From: Aureimonas phyllosphaerae
GTDB taxonomy: Bacteria; Pseudomonadota; Alphaproteobacteria; Rhizobiales; Rhizobiaceae
DNA length: 64,000 bases
NCBI RefSeq assembly: GCF_900113065.1
Contig: NZ_FOOA01000006.1
Coordinates: 151,872-215,871, forward strand
Direction: 5' to 3'
Shown here piece by piece: positions 21,365-29,978 of this stretch. The translations under genes and the position numbers were made by a program. The first letter of the stretch is position 1; every line of letters begins with the position of its first letter. Under the pieces are notes generated by a model that was not told the origin of the DNA, did no database searches, and saw nothing but the letters and a program-made list of their open reading frames with translations.

Positions 21365-22960
21365 TCACATCCGGAACAGGCCGGCGCGCGGGCGCTCCGG
21401 GATGGGGGCGTTGAGCGTCGCCGAGAAGGCGAGGCCGAGGATGTCGCGGGTGTCGGCCGGATCGATGATGCCGTCGTCCCAGAGGCGGGCGGTGGCGTAG
21501 TAGGGGTTGCCCTCGTCCTCGTATGTCTGGCGGATCGGCGCCTTGAAGGCTTCGGCTTCCTCGGGCGTCCACGTGTCGGCGTCGCGGTGGACGGTCGCGA
21601 GCACGGCGGCCGCCTGTTCGCCGCCCATCACCGAGATGCGCGCGTTCGGCCAGGAGAACAGGAAGCGCGGGCTGTAGGCGCGTCCGCACATGCCGTAGTT
21701 GCCGGCACCGAAGCTGCCGCCGATGAGGACCGTCACCTTCGGGACGCTGGCGGTCGCGACCGCGGTCACGAGCTTGGCACCGTTCTTGGCGATGCCCTCG
21801 CCCTCGTACCTGCCGCCGACCATGAAGCCCGAGATGTTCTGGAGGAACAACAACGGCACGCGGCGCTGGCAGGCAAGCTCGATGAAATGCGCTCCCTTCA
21901 ACGCGCTCTCGGAAAAGAGGACGCCGTTGTTGGCGAGGATCGCCACCGGCATGCCCCAGATCCGCGCGAAGCCGCAGACGAGTGTCGTGCCGTAAAGCGC
22001 CTTGAACTCGTGGAACTCGGACCCGTCGACGAGCCGCGCGATCACCTCGCGCACGTCGTAGGTGGTGCGAAGGTCGGTCGGCACGATGCCGTAGAGCTCG
22101 GCCGGATCGAGGAGCGGCGGGCGCGGGGGCGCGCGCTCGATGTCGACCGCCTTCGCGCGGTTCAGCGTCGCGACGATATCGCGAACGATGAGGAGCGCGT
22201 GGGTATCGTCCTCGGCGACATGGTCGACGACGCCCGAGCGCCGCCCATGGGTCTCGGCGCCGCCGAGTTCCTCGGCCGAGATCACCTCGCCCGTCGCGGC
22301 CTTCACCAGGGGCGGGCCGGCGAGGAAGATCGTGCCCTGGTTCCGGACGATCACTGTCTCGTCGCACATCGCCGGCACATAGGCGCCACCCGCCGTGCAC
22401 GAGCCCATGACGCAGGCGATCTGCGGGATGCCCGCCGCCGACATCTGCGCCTGATTGAAGAAGATGCGGCCGAAATGGTCGCGATCGGGAAAGACCTCGG
22501 CCTGATGGGGCAGGTTGGCGCCACCCGAATCCACGAGGTAGATGCAGGGGAGATGGTTCTCGAAGGCGATCTCCTGCGCCCGCAGGTGCTTCTTCACCGT
22601 CATCGGGAAATAGGCGCCGCCCTTCACCGTGGGGTCGTGCGCGACGATCATGCATTCGCGCCCCGATACGCGGCCGATGCCGGCGATCATCCCGGCGCCG
22701 GGCGCGGCGTCGCCATAGAGGCCGTTCGCCGCGAGCGCCCCGATCTCGAGGAAGGGCGAGGCGGGGTCGAGGAGCCGGGCGACGCGGTCGCGCGGCAGGA
22801 GCTTGCCGCGGGCGACATGCCGGGCGCGGTGCTCGGCCGATCCGCCGAGTGCGGTTCTGGCCGTCGTCTCGCGCAGCGTCGCGGCGAGCGCGCGGTTGTG
22901 GGCGTCCTGGGCCGCGAAGGCCGGCGAGGCGGTGTCGGCGAGCGAGCGGAGCGTCGGCAT
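21365..22960 (-). CDS. Acyl-CoA carboxylase beta subunit (carboxyltransferase; methylcrotonyl-CoA carboxylase type)
   Basis: A 531-residue carboxyltransferase of the crotonase-fold family. The N-terminal half contains [17 protein letters not shown] and the CoA-binding pattern [19 protein letters not shown]. The C-terminal half has the biotin-side motif [20 protein letters not shown] and [17 protein letters not shown]. This GANLP/FSWP signature resembles methylcrotonyl-CoA and geranyl-CoA carboxylase rather than propionyl-CoA carboxylase. Next to an isovaleryl-CoA dehydrogenase, 3-methylcrotonyl-CoA is the likely substrate. Confidence 0.92.
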   Translation of the reverse strand: MPTLRSLADTASPAFAAQDAHNRALAATLRETTARTALGGSAEHRARHVARGKLLPRDRVARLLDPASPFLEIGALAANGLYGDAAPGAGMIAGIGRVSGRECMIVAHDPTVKGGAYFPMTVKKHLRAQEIAFENHLPCIYLVDSGGANLPHQAEVFPDRDHFGRIFFNQAQMSAAGIPQIACVMGSCTAGGAYVPAMCDETVIVRNQGTIFLAGPPLVKAATGEVISAEELGGAETHGRRSGVVDHVAEDDTHALLIVRDIVATLNRAKAVDIERAPPRPPLLDPAELYGIVPTDLRTTYDVREVIARLVDGSEFHEFKALYGTTLVCGFARIWGMPVAILANNGVLFSESALKGAHFIELACQRRVPLLFLQNISGFMVGGRYEGEGIAKNGAKLVTAVATASVPKVTVLIGGSFGAGNYGMCGRAYSPRFLFSWPNARISVMGGEQAAAVLATVHRDADTWTPEEAEAFKAPIRQTYEDEGNPYYATARLWDDGIIDPADTRDILGLAFSATLNAPIPERPRAGLFRM

Positions 22961-22969
22961 CGGCGGGGC

Positions 22970-24139
22970 CTACTGGACGCGCGGGGCGTCGTGCTTGATC
23001 AACTCGCGGCCGACCAGCATGCGTCGCATCTCGTTGGTGCCGGCGCCGATGTCGAGAAGCTTGGCGTCGCGCCAGTAGCGCTCCACCGGCCAGTCGCGCG
23101 TGTAGCCGGCGCCGCCGAGCGCCTGGATCGCCTCGCCGGCGACCCGCACCGCGCTCTCGGACGCGAACAGGATGCAGCCCGCCGCGTCGAACCGCGTGAC
23201 GCGGCCGGCGTCGCACGCCCTTGCGACGGCGTAGCAGTAGGAGCGCGAGGCGTTGAGTGCGACATACATGTCGGCGACCTTCGCCTGCATCAGCTGGAAA
23301 TCGCCGATCGGGCGGCCGAACTGTCGGCGCTCGCGAACATAGGGCACCACCACGTCGAGGCAGGCCTGCATGATGCCGACCTGGATGCCGGACAGGACCA
23401 CGCGCTCGTAGTCGAGGCCCGACATCAGCACCTTCACGCCGCCGTTGAGCGGCCCCATCAGCTGTTCGTCGGGCACGAAGCAGTCGTCGAACACGAGTTC
23501 GGCCGTCGGCGAGCCGCGCATGCCGACCTTGTCGATCCGCTGGCCGATCGAGAAGCCGGCAAAGTCCTTCTCGATCAGGAAGGTCGAGATGCCCTTGGAG
23601 CCGGCCTCCAAATCCGTCTTGGCGTAGACCACGAGCGTGTCGGCGTGGCTCGCGTTGGTGATCCAGAACTTGGTCCCATTGAGGCGCCAGCCGCCGTCCA
23701 CCTTGTCGGCCTTCAGCTTCATCGACACGACGTCGGAGCCGGCGCCCGCCTCCGACATGGCAAGGCTTCCGACATGCTCGCCCGACACGAGTTTCGGCAG
23801 GTACTTCGCCTTCTGCTCCGGGCTCGCCCAGCGGCGGATCTGGTTGATGCACAGGTTCGAATGGGCGCCGTAGGAGAGGCCGATCGCGGCCGAGGCGCGG
23901 CTCACCTCCTCGCAGGCGACGAGATGCTCGAGATAGCCTTGTCCGAGGCCGCCGTGCTCTTCCTCCACCGTGATACCGTGGAGCCCGAGCGCGCCCATCT
24001 GCGGCCACAGCTCGCGGGCGAAGCGGTCCTCCCGATCCACCTCCGCGGCGATCGGCTCGATCCTGTCCGTCGCAAAGCGCCGCGTCGTGTCGCGGATCGT
24101 GTCCGCCATCTCGCCGAGGCCGTAATCCAGGTCCGCCAA
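22970..24139 (-). CDS. Isovaleryl-CoA dehydrogenase (acyl-CoA dehydrogenase family)
   Basis: A 389-residue flavoenzyme that would oxidise isovaleryl-CoA to 3-methylcrotonyl-CoA. The FAD/substrate motif LAMSEAGAGSDVVSMKLKA (about residue 126) is followed by the C-terminal QALGGAGYTRDWPVERYWRD. The catalytic base is placed as in isovaleryl-CoA dehydrogenases, with Glu in GLDYERVVLSG (Glu245), rather than at the C-terminal position used by short- and medium-chain enzymes. This residue placement is the main reason for the specific call. It is the first gene of the operon, 91 bases downstream of lysR and the inverted repeat at 24217-24237. Confidence 0.88.
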   Translation of the reverse strand: MADLDYGLGEMADTIRDTTRRFATDRIEPIAAEVDREDRFARELWPQMGALGLHGITVEEEHGGLGQGYLEHLVACEEVSRASAAIGLSYGAHSNLCINQIRRWASPEQKAKYLPKLVSGEHVGSLAMSEAGAGSDVVSMKLKADKVDGGWRLNGTKFWITNASHADTLVVYAKTDLEAGSKGISTFLIEKDFAGFSIGQRIDKVGMRGSPTAELVFDDCFVPDEQLMGPLNGGVKVLMSGLDYERVVLSGIQVGIMQACLDVVVPYVRERRQFGRPIGDFQLMQAKVADMYVALNASRSYCYAVARACDAGRVTRFDAAGCILFASESAVRVAGEAIQALGGAGYTRDWPVERYWRDAKLLDIGAGTNEMRRMLVGRELIKHDAPRVQ

Positions 24140-24216
24140 CGCGCCCTCCCAAGCTTGTCGAAGCGCAAGACTACGTGGCTTCGCCCGTCCGGCAAAATTG
24201 AAAGATGCCGGGCTTC

Positions 24217-24237
24217 ATCATAGGCGAGATCTATGAT
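24217..24237. promoter_or_regulatory. LysR-type operator candidate ATCATAG-N7-CTATGAT
   Basis: A perfect 7-base inverted repeat with a 7-base spacer. Its inner TAG-N7-CTA gives the T-N11-A signature of LysR boxes (24221 and 24233). It overlaps the last codon and stop of the lysR gene and ends 78 bases upstream of the isovaleryl-CoA dehydrogenase start, where an activator site is expected. A possible promoter, TTGCCG - 16 bases - TAGTCT, lies between it and the gene. Confidence 0.5.
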
Positions 24238-25127
24238 GAGATGGACGGTGCAGACGCGGCCCCTGCGCAGGCTTCCGCCAGCCGATCGGCGGTGCGTCCC
24301 GAGGTCAGCGACCGGGCGTCGGCATGGGGGGCGACGACAAGGCCGAGGTCGCGCCGGAAGGCGAAGTCCTCCATCGGCACCCTGGCGACGCCCGCCTCTG
24401 TGAAGCCGTCCGGCATCACCGTCAGCCCGAGGCCGGCCCGAATATAGGCGAGCGCCTTGTCGTCGCTGGTGGTGCGGGCGGCAAAGAAGGGGCGCACGCC
24501 CCGCGCTGTGAAGAAGCGGCTGGTCTCGGGCAGAAGCTCGCAGTGTCGGCGCACCAGCATCGGCTCGTGGAGGAGGTCCTCGGCGCGTAGGGCGGGGCGG
24601 CCGGACAGGGGATGCGTCGCGGCGAGAGCCAGGGAATAGCCTTCCGACACGACCGGGCGTCCGCTCGTCCGCTCGGCCTCCTCGCGCAGGATCGTCAGCG
24701 CCATGTCGATCCGCCCGCGCGTCAGGCGCGTGCGCAGGTCGCGCTCGCCGCCCTCCACGATCTCCAGCCGCTCGGATGCCCCGTCCTGCGTATGCCGCAT
24801 GAGGAAATCCTCGGTCCAGCGGCGGGGCACGGTGGAGAGGATGCCGAGCCGGAGGACCGGCGCGGCGGCGCTGCCCGCGGCCTCCCGCTCGGCCGCCGCA
24901 AAGCCCGCCTCGATCGCGCGCGCATGGGCGAGAAGGGCGGCCCCCGCCGGGGTCAGTTCGACGCGCCGGTTGCTGCGATGGAAGAGCACGCGCCCGAGCC
25001 CCTGCTCGAGCTTGGCGATGCCGACCGAAAGGGTCGGCTGCGAGACGTGGCACGCGGCGGCCGCGCGCGAGAAGTTTCCCGTGTCGACCACGGCGAGGAA
25101 ATAGCGCAGGTGATAGCGGTCGATCAT
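24231..25127 (-). CDS. LysR-family transcriptional regulator of the leucine/isovalerate operon
   Basis: A 298-residue LysR regulator with N-terminal DNA-binding domain YFLAVVDTGNFSRAAAACHV followed by SQPTLSVGIAKLE (about residues 9-41) and a C-terminal effector domain. It reads in the same direction as the acyl-CoA dehydrogenase operon directly downstream, rather than divergently, and the operator-like repeat sits over its own stop codon. Likely regulator of that operon; the inducer is unknown. Confidence 0.88.
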   Translation of the reverse strand: MIDRYHLRYFLAVVDTGNFSRAAAACHVSQPTLSVGIAKLEQGLGRVLFHRSNRRVELTPAGAALLAHARAIEAGFAAAEREAAGSAAAPVLRLGILSTVPRRWTEDFLMRHTQDGASERLEIVEGGERDLRTRLTRGRIDMALTILREEAERTSGRPVVSEGYSLALAATHPLSGRPALRAEDLLHEPMLVRRHCELLPETSRFFTARGVRPFFAARTTSDDKALAYIRAGLGLTVMPDGFTEAGVARVPMEDFAFRRDLGLVVAPHADARSLTSGRTADRLAEACAGAASAPSISS

Positions 25128-25180
25128 AGCCGCAGTCTATGGAGCGCCCTCGCGCGCCGCAACGGGTGGCGCTTCGCGCC

Positions 25181-25339
25181 TCAGGCTTCGCCGTAGTGCT
25201 CGATCAGGCAGACGAGTTCGACGGCGGTCCAGCCGAGGAGACCGGCGAAGGCCAGCACCGCGCCGCCGGCGCCGATGGTCAGCGCGATGGCGATCGCCCC
25301 GAAGGCGGTCGGATCGGGTCCGGGCATGAGGGGCAGCAT
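25181..25339 (-). CDS. Small membrane protein (52 residues)
   Basis: A short open frame encoding MLPLMPGPDP followed by one or two hydrophobic segments (about residues 11-47), ending LIEHYGEA. A perfect AGGAGG lies five bases before the ATG, an excellent ribosome binding site, which is why this small gene is called. It stands alone between lysR and the alcohol dehydrogenase, with an inverted repeat 88 bases upstream of its start. No family recognised. Confidence 0.5.
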   Translation of the reverse strand: MLPLMPGPDPTAFGAIAIALTIGAGGAVLAFAGLLGWTAVELVCLIEHYGEA

Positions 25340-25426
25340 CGGGGCCTCCTGTGGCGTCGCGAGTGATATCGCGCGAGCGCGGCCGGCCGGCAAATGCAAC
25401 GAAGGATTAACCCTAATGCGGCCGGC

Positions 25427-25463
25427 CCCCGCGACGCCGGCGCGGCCGGCCGGCGTCGCGGGG
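25427..25463. terminator. Long GC hairpin downstream of the glycerol-dehydrogenase-like gene
   Basis: CCCCGCGACGCCGG (25427-25440) and CCGGCGTCGCGGGG (25450-25463) are perfect inverted repeats around a 9-base loop (15 pairs if the loop ends are counted). The hairpin starts 8 bases after the leftward gene's stop. It lacks a U-run on either strand, so it may act as a transcript-end stabiliser or an intrinsic terminator of the U-less type. Confidence 0.45.
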
Positions 25464-25470
25464 CGAGGGG

Positions 25471-26604
25471 TCAGTGACCCGGCGCGGCGGGCGCTGCGGG
25501 ATCGGCCTTGCCGCGCTCTGCGAGGTGACTCGCGGTCCAGATCGCATCCGAGATCGCGCGCGCCGTCAGCTTGACGGGGACCGAATGGATGACGTTGGTC
25601 GGGACCATCGCGGCCTCGCCGACGCGGGCGATGTCGGCGGCGCCGGCGTCCTTCAGGCCGAGGTCGGCGAGCGTCGTCGGCAGGCCGACGTCGCGGCAGA
25701 AGGCGAGTGCCTCCTCGAACTCGGCCGGCGGCCGGTTCTCGAGGACGAGGAGGCACAGGACCCCGAAGGCGACCTTCTCGCCGTGTAGGAAATGGTGCAC
25801 CGGCTCGAGGACGGTCAGCGCGTCGTGAATGCCGTGCGCGCCGGATACGCCGCAGTTCTCGAAGCCGAGGCCGGACAGAAGCGTGTTGGCCTCGATGATG
25901 TTCTCGACCGCGGTCGTCAGGCGCCCGTCCCTTGCCGCGACATAGGCCGCGCGCCCGTCGCGCATCAGCGTATCGTGGCAGGCGCGCGCGATCTGGTAGC
26001 CGCCGACCGTCGTGGCATAGCCGTCGCCGATGTAGTTGTTCGAGCGCGACTCGACGTTGGAGCGGGCCTCGTAGAAGGTCGAGAGCGCGTCGCCCATGCC
26101 GGCGGCGAGGAAGCGCGCCGGCGCCTTCACGATCAGTTCGCTGTCGACCAGCACCACGTCCGGGTTGCGCCCGCAGCGCACCACGCGGTCGTAGACGCCG
26201 TCCGGCGAATAGATCACGCCGAGCGAGCTCGTGGGCGAATCGGTCGATGCGATGGTCGGCACGGTCACGATCCGCGCGCCGATGTGGAAGGCGGTGATCT
26301 TGGCCGTGTCGAGCGCCTTGCCGCCGCCGATGCCGACGACGGACTTCGCGCCGGCCTCGCGGCCGGCGGCCACGCAACGCTCGATCTCGGCGTCCGACGA
26401 TTCGCCGCCGAAGCGCACGAACTCGGCCGCGACCCCGGCGGCCGACAGCGCCGACTGGAGGTCTGGGCGCAGCGTCTCCCAGAAGAAGCCGTCGATCACC
26501 ACTAGCGCCCGGTCGCCCAAGGGGGCGACGTAGCGGCCGAGATCGGAGGCGATGCCCGGGCCCTGGACGTAGCGAAGCGGTCCGCCGTATCCGCGTTGTG
26601 TCAT
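25471..26604 (-). CDS. Glycerol-dehydrogenase-like iron/zinc alcohol dehydrogenase (GldA family)
   Basis: A 377-residue NAD-dependent metal alcohol dehydrogenase. The dinucleotide-binding motif VVGIGGGKALDTAKITAF sits near residue 90. Metal ligands are visible as the Asp in AAGMGDALSTFYEA, the His in SGAHGIHDAL and the His in HHFLHGEKVAFGV, the GldA arrangement. Glycerol or another polyol, or its ketose, is the probable substrate. It is the last of a leftward run GntR, small ORF, GMC oxidoreductase, SDR, GldA-like, with a 24-base gap after the SDR gene. Confidence 0.88.
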   Translation of the reverse strand: MTQRGYGGPLRYVQGPGIASDLGRYVAPLGDRALVVIDGFFWETLRPDLQSALSAAGVAAEFVRFGGESSDAEIERCVAAGREAGAKSVVGIGGGKALDTAKITAFHIGARIVTVPTIASTDSPTSSLGVIYSPDGVYDRVVRCGRNPDVVLVDSELIVKAPARFLAAGMGDALSTFYEARSNVESRSNNYIGDGYATTVGGYQIARACHDTLMRDGRAAYVAARDGRLTTAVENIIEANTLLSGLGFENCGVSGAHGIHDALTVLEPVHHFLHGEKVAFGVLCLLVLENRPPAEFEEALAFCRDVGLPTTLADLGLKDAGAADIARVGEAAMVPTNVIHSVPVKLTARAISDAIWTASHLAERGKADPAAPAAPGH

Positions 26605-26628
26605 GATGGGACTGTCCTCGAAGGGGTG

Positions 26629-27423
26629 TCAGCGCAGCGTCAGGCCGCCGTCGACCGTATGGATTTCGCCGGTGGTGAAGGAGGCGGCGTCGCTCGCGAG
26701 ATAGACGACCGAGCCGGCGAGTTCGTCCACCGTCCCGATGCGGTTCTGCACCGCGCTCTTCGCCCAGTGGTTGTTGACGACGTCCGGGTTCTCGCGCAAC
26801 ACCTCCTCCGTCAGTTCGGTGAGGATGTAGCCGGGCGCGAGCGCGTTGACGCGGATGTTGTGCTCGGCCCACTCGGTGGCGAGGCACTTGGTCAGCATGT
26901 GCACCGCCGCCTTCGACACGTTGTAGGCGGAGTGCTTGAACGGCCAGTTGACGATGCGGCCGGACATCGAGCCGATATTGATGATCGAGCCGGACTTCTG
27001 GCGGATCATCAGGCGCCCGATCGCCTGGCTGACGAGGAACACGCCGTCGAGATTGGTCGCCATCGTGGCGCGCCAGTCGGAGAGAGCGTAGGTCTCGGCG
27101 TCGCCGGGATAGATGGTGCCGGCGTTGTTGACGAGGATGTCGGCGCGTCCCCAGCGCGCCTCGACGCCCGCTGCCAGCCGCTCGACGTCGGCGGGGTCGG
27201 CGACGTCGGCCTGGATCGCGAAGCTGTCGCCGCCGCCGGCATTGAGCTCGGCCACGAGTTCCTCGGCCTGGGGCAGCGTCGAGCGCACGACGACGCACAC
27301 GTCCGCGCCGTGCGCGGCGAGCGCCTCCGCGAGCGCCCGGCCGATGCCGCGCGAGCCCCCGGTCACGATGGCCTTGCGGCCGGTCAGGTCGAACATGCGT
27401 GCGTAGTCACGCTTGGGCGCCAT
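26629..27423 (-). CDS. SDR-family oxidoreductase
   Basis: A 264-residue classical short-chain dehydrogenase. The cofactor motif TGGSRGIGRALAEALAAHG is at about residue 21, VNNAG follows, and the catalytic Ser-Tyr-Lys sits in GSMSGRIVNWPFKHSAYNVS/K, with Tyr-x3-Lys. Its closest look is to gluconate 5-dehydrogenase and sugar/polyol SDRs. It lies between the GMC oxidoreductase and the GldA-like gene, suggesting successive oxidation or reduction of one sugar or polyol. Confidence 0.88.
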   Translation of the reverse strand: MAPKRDYARMFDLTGRKAIVTGGSRGIGRALAEALAAHGADVCVVVRSTLPQAEELVAELNAGGGDSFAIQADVADPADVERLAAGVEARWGRADILVNNAGTIYPGDAETYALSDWRATMATNLDGVFLVSQAIGRLMIRQKSGSIINIGSMSGRIVNWPFKHSAYNVSKAAVHMLTKCLATEWAEHNIRVNALAPGYILTELTEEVLRENPDVVNNHWAKSAVQNRIGTVDELAGSVVYLASDAASFTTGEIHTVDGGLTLR

Positions 27424-27468
27424 GGTGGTCCCCTTCCCTTGAAAAGTCTTCTGTCGTTCGATGCGGCG

Positions 27469-29043
27469 TCAGGCGGGCACGGTCTCGGCCACCCGCACCG
27501 GTGGGACGGGCACGGCCATCGGCTCGCCGAGTTCTCGCTCGATGTGCTCGGCGGTGCGCAGCGCCTGCGCCACGATGGTCAGCGACGGGTTGAAGCCCGT
27601 CGAGGACGGCAGGAAGGAGGCGTCGACGACGTAGAGATTGTCGACGTCCCAGACCTTGCAGTTCGTGTCGAGGACCGAGGTCTTCGGATCGTTGCCGAAG
27701 CGCGCGGTGCCGCACTGATGCATCGAGACCTTGATGTCCATCTTCTGCGTGATGATGAGGGGATAGCCGAGCGAGCGCATCACCTTCGACCAGACCTTCA
27801 CCAGCTCGCCGTGGGATTTCAGGTTGTTCGACGTGTAGGACAGGCGGATGCGGCCGTCGGGATCGACGCTGACGCGGTTCTCCGGGTCGGGAAGGTCCTC
27901 CGACATCAGCCACCAGTCGACCGAGCGCTCGGCGAACAGGCCCATCGCCCATTCCGGCGCCCACTTGGCGTTGGCCGTCAGCATGCCGGCCTGCAGCTTG
28001 CCGAGGCCCTGGATGTTGCCGAGCGGGTAGGGCTTTTCGGAATTGGCGAGATAGAAGTCGTTGATCGCCATCGACTTCTGGAAGGTGACGCGGTTCTTCT
28101 TGAACGGCGAGATCGCCATCATCGCCGTGTTGTTGTGGGCCATGTAGTTGCGGCCAAGCTGGTCGGACGTGTTGTTGCCGAGGCCGCGCGGGTGCTTGTC
28201 GCTCTTCGAACGCAGGAGGAGGGCGGACGAGTTGATGGCGCCGGCCGACGAGACGAAGATCTGGGCCGCGACCGTGCGGCGCTCGCCCTGGTAGTCGAGC
28301 TCGACCGCTGTCACCCGCGCGCCCGACGGGTCGGTCATGAGGCGGTGGACGAAGGCCTCGGTGATCAGCGTCACACCGCCCTTGGCGAGCGCCGGGTTGA
28401 CGAGACGCACCTCGGCGTCGCCCTTGGCGCCGATCTTGCAGGCGAAGCCGTCGCAGGTACGGCAGCGCGCGCAGGCGCCCCCGTCGTGGTAGTCGATCGC
28501 GATCGGCAGCGGGAAGGGGCGCAGACCCTTCTGGCGTAGCTTCCGCTCGAACCAGGCGATCTCCGGCTCGTGGCCGATCGCAGGATAGGGCATCGGTCCC
28601 GAGCGCGGCGGCTCGATCGGATCGACGCCTGCCTCGCCGTGCGTGCCCATCAGCTTCTCGGCGCGGGCGTAGTAGGGCTCGAACGCGTCGTAGCGGACCG
28701 GCCAGGCCGGGGCGACGCCCGCCTCGTGCTGCAGATCCTCGAAATCCTCCTTGCGGAAGCGCACGGTGGCCGCCCCGAAGAACTTCGAGTTGCCGCCGAC
28801 ATAGTAGTAGGTCGAGGGGTTGAAGAGCTTGCCGTCGCGGTCGCGCCACTCTTCCTTGGTGGCGTACTTCTTCTTGTGGAAGACGGCGTCGACGCTCCAG
28901 TTGTCCTTCTCGCGCGGCAGGCGGGGGCCGCGCTCGATCATCAGGATTTCGCGGCCGGGCGCGGCCAGGGCGTTCGCCAGCGCGCCGCCGCCGACGCCCG
29001 CGCCGATGATGACGATGTCGTAGCTGTTCTTGAGTTCGCTCAT
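27469..29043 (-). CDS. GMC-family FAD-dependent oxidoreductase
   Basis: A 524-residue flavoprotein with an N-terminal FAD-binding motif IIGAGVGGGALANALAA (about residues 11-27). A Cys-rich patch CARCRTCDGFACKIGAKGD lies near residue 190, and the C-terminal catalytic region has MHQCGTARFGND and the closing GFNPSLTIVAQAL. There is no signal peptide, so it is probably cytoplasmic or exported with a partner. The C-terminal pattern resembles pyranose- and C-glycoside-oxidising GMC enzymes, but substrate assignment is inference. RBS GGGAGG lies 9 bases upstream. Confidence 0.87.
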   Translation of the reverse strand: MSELKNSYDIVIIGAGVGGGALANALAAPGREILMIERGPRLPREKDNWSVDAVFHKKKYATKEEWRDRDGKLFNPSTYYYVGGNSKFFGAATVRFRKEDFEDLQHEAGVAPAWPVRYDAFEPYYARAEKLMGTHGEAGVDPIEPPRSGPMPYPAIGHEPEIAWFERKLRQKGLRPFPLPIAIDYHDGGACARCRTCDGFACKIGAKGDAEVRLVNPALAKGGVTLITEAFVHRLMTDPSGARVTAVELDYQGERRTVAAQIFVSSAGAINSSALLLRSKSDKHPRGLGNNTSDQLGRNYMAHNNTAMMAISPFKKNRVTFQKSMAINDFYLANSEKPYPLGNIQGLGKLQAGMLTANAKWAPEWAMGLFAERSVDWWLMSEDLPDPENRVSVDPDGRIRLSYTSNNLKSHGELVKVWSKVMRSLGYPLIITQKMDIKVSMHQCGTARFGNDPKTSVLDTNCKVWDVDNLYVVDASFLPSSTGFNPSLTIVAQALRTAEHIERELGEPMAVPVPPVRVAETVPA

Positions 29044-29106
29044 CTCTTCATTCCTCCCGGACGTCCGGCCGCTCGCCTCCCAGCGCGCTGGCGCGACGTC
29101 CCGTCC

Positions 29107-29265
29107 TCACATCACCGCGCCGACCTGTCGGGGCGTGAATTCGTTGTCGTCCACGGTCTCGGATGTCGGCGGCTCGGCGGATGCAGCCGCCGGAATCGCG
29201 GCAAAAATCCGGGCGCCTGTCCCGCCCTCTTTCCAGCGCCGAGCGCCGGCAGAAGCGACCGGCAT
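29107..29265 (-). CDS. Small ORF between gntR and GMC oxidoreductase, possible remnant of a GMC small subunit
   Basis: A 52-codon frame that starts at an ATG overlapping the gntR stop (TGATG) and is preceded by AAGGAGG, so it is likely translated. It ends DDNEFTPRQVGAVM. Gluconate 2-dehydrogenase subunit 3 proteins, the usual small partner of GMC oxidoreductases, begin their conserved part with a similar F-T-P-x2-x-A pattern. The frame stops just there, so it may be a truncated or degraded small subunit. It could equally be an unrelated leader ORF. Confidence 0.3.
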   Translation of the reverse strand: MPVASAGARRWKEGGTGARIFAAIPAAASAEPPTSETVDDNEFTPRQVGAVM

Positions 29266-29978
29266 CAGACCTCCTTGCGCCTGAAGTAGCGGCCGTCCTC
29301 GTACATCGCGCTCATCACCGCGAAGGAGGACTCCAGGTGGATCTTCATCGCAAGCTCCGCCTGGTCGGCATTGCGCCGGCCGAGCGCGCGCACGATCGCG
29401 GCGTGCTGCTCGGTCACCTCCGCGAGATGGCCCGGCAGGGGCGCCGAGAGCTGTCGCATCCGGTCGAGATGCGCCTTGACGAGGTTGATGAATTTCCAGA
29501 TGCGCGGATAGCGGCTGATGCCGGCGATCGCCGCGTGGAAGGCGTCGTCCACCTCGATATATTCGTGCAGCGCCCCGCGCTCCAGAATGTCGCGCATCTC
29601 GCCGATCAGGCGCTCGAGCCGGCGGATGTCCTCGTCGGTGGCATAGGCGACGGCCCGGCGGATGCTCTCGATCTCGAGCGCGCGGCGGATCACGAAGCCC
29701 TCTTCCGCGACCTCGAAGGAAATCTTGGAGACGTAGGTCCCCGAGTGCGGAAACACGTCGACGAGGTCCTCGTCGGCGAGCCGCTTCAGCGCTTCGCGCA
29801 CCGGCGTGCGCGACACGCCGTAGGCGAGGCACAGCTCCTTTTCCGAGATCACCGAGCCCGGCTCCATCCGGAGACGCACGATGGCGTGGCGCAGCACCTC
29901 ATATATCTGTTCGGCCTTCAGCGTCGGCTTTTCCGCCGGCGAGCGCCTGTCTCTTGCGGCGCTAGTCCCTGCAATCAT
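29265..29978 (-). CDS. GntR-family (FCD subfamily) transcriptional regulator
   Basis: A 237-residue regulator. The winged-helix N-terminus contains KAEQIYEVLRHAIVRLRMEPG and the recognition helix SRTPVREALKRLADEDLV (about residues 53-70). The all-helical FCD ligand-binding domain holds the metal-site pattern DDAFHAAIAG and HAAIVRALGRRNAD. It divides the sugar/polyol cluster into a leftward (GMC, SDR, GldA-like) and a rightward (Fe-ADH, ABC, mutarotase, lactonase) arm and probably represses both from the 335-base spacer. Confidence 0.9.
   Translation of the reverse strand: MIAGTSAARDRRSPAEKPTLKAEQIYEVLRHAIVRLRMEPGSVISEKELCLAYGVSRTPVREALKRLADEDLVDVFPHSGTYVSKISFEVAEEGFVIRRALEIESIRRAVAYATDEDIRRLERLIGEMRDILERGALHEYIEVDDAFHAAIAGISRYPRIWKFINLVKAHLDRMRQLSAPLPGHLAEVTEQHAAIVRALGRRNADQAELAMKIHLESSFAVMSAMYEDGRYFRRKEV

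Noticed and set aside
21363..24152. The upstream open extension of the carboxylase alpha gene, which would make a giant fusion protein
   Set aside because: It has no domain content and runs through the carboxylase beta and dehydrogenase genes in another frame. The start at 21362 with the IANRGEIA N-terminus fits the family.
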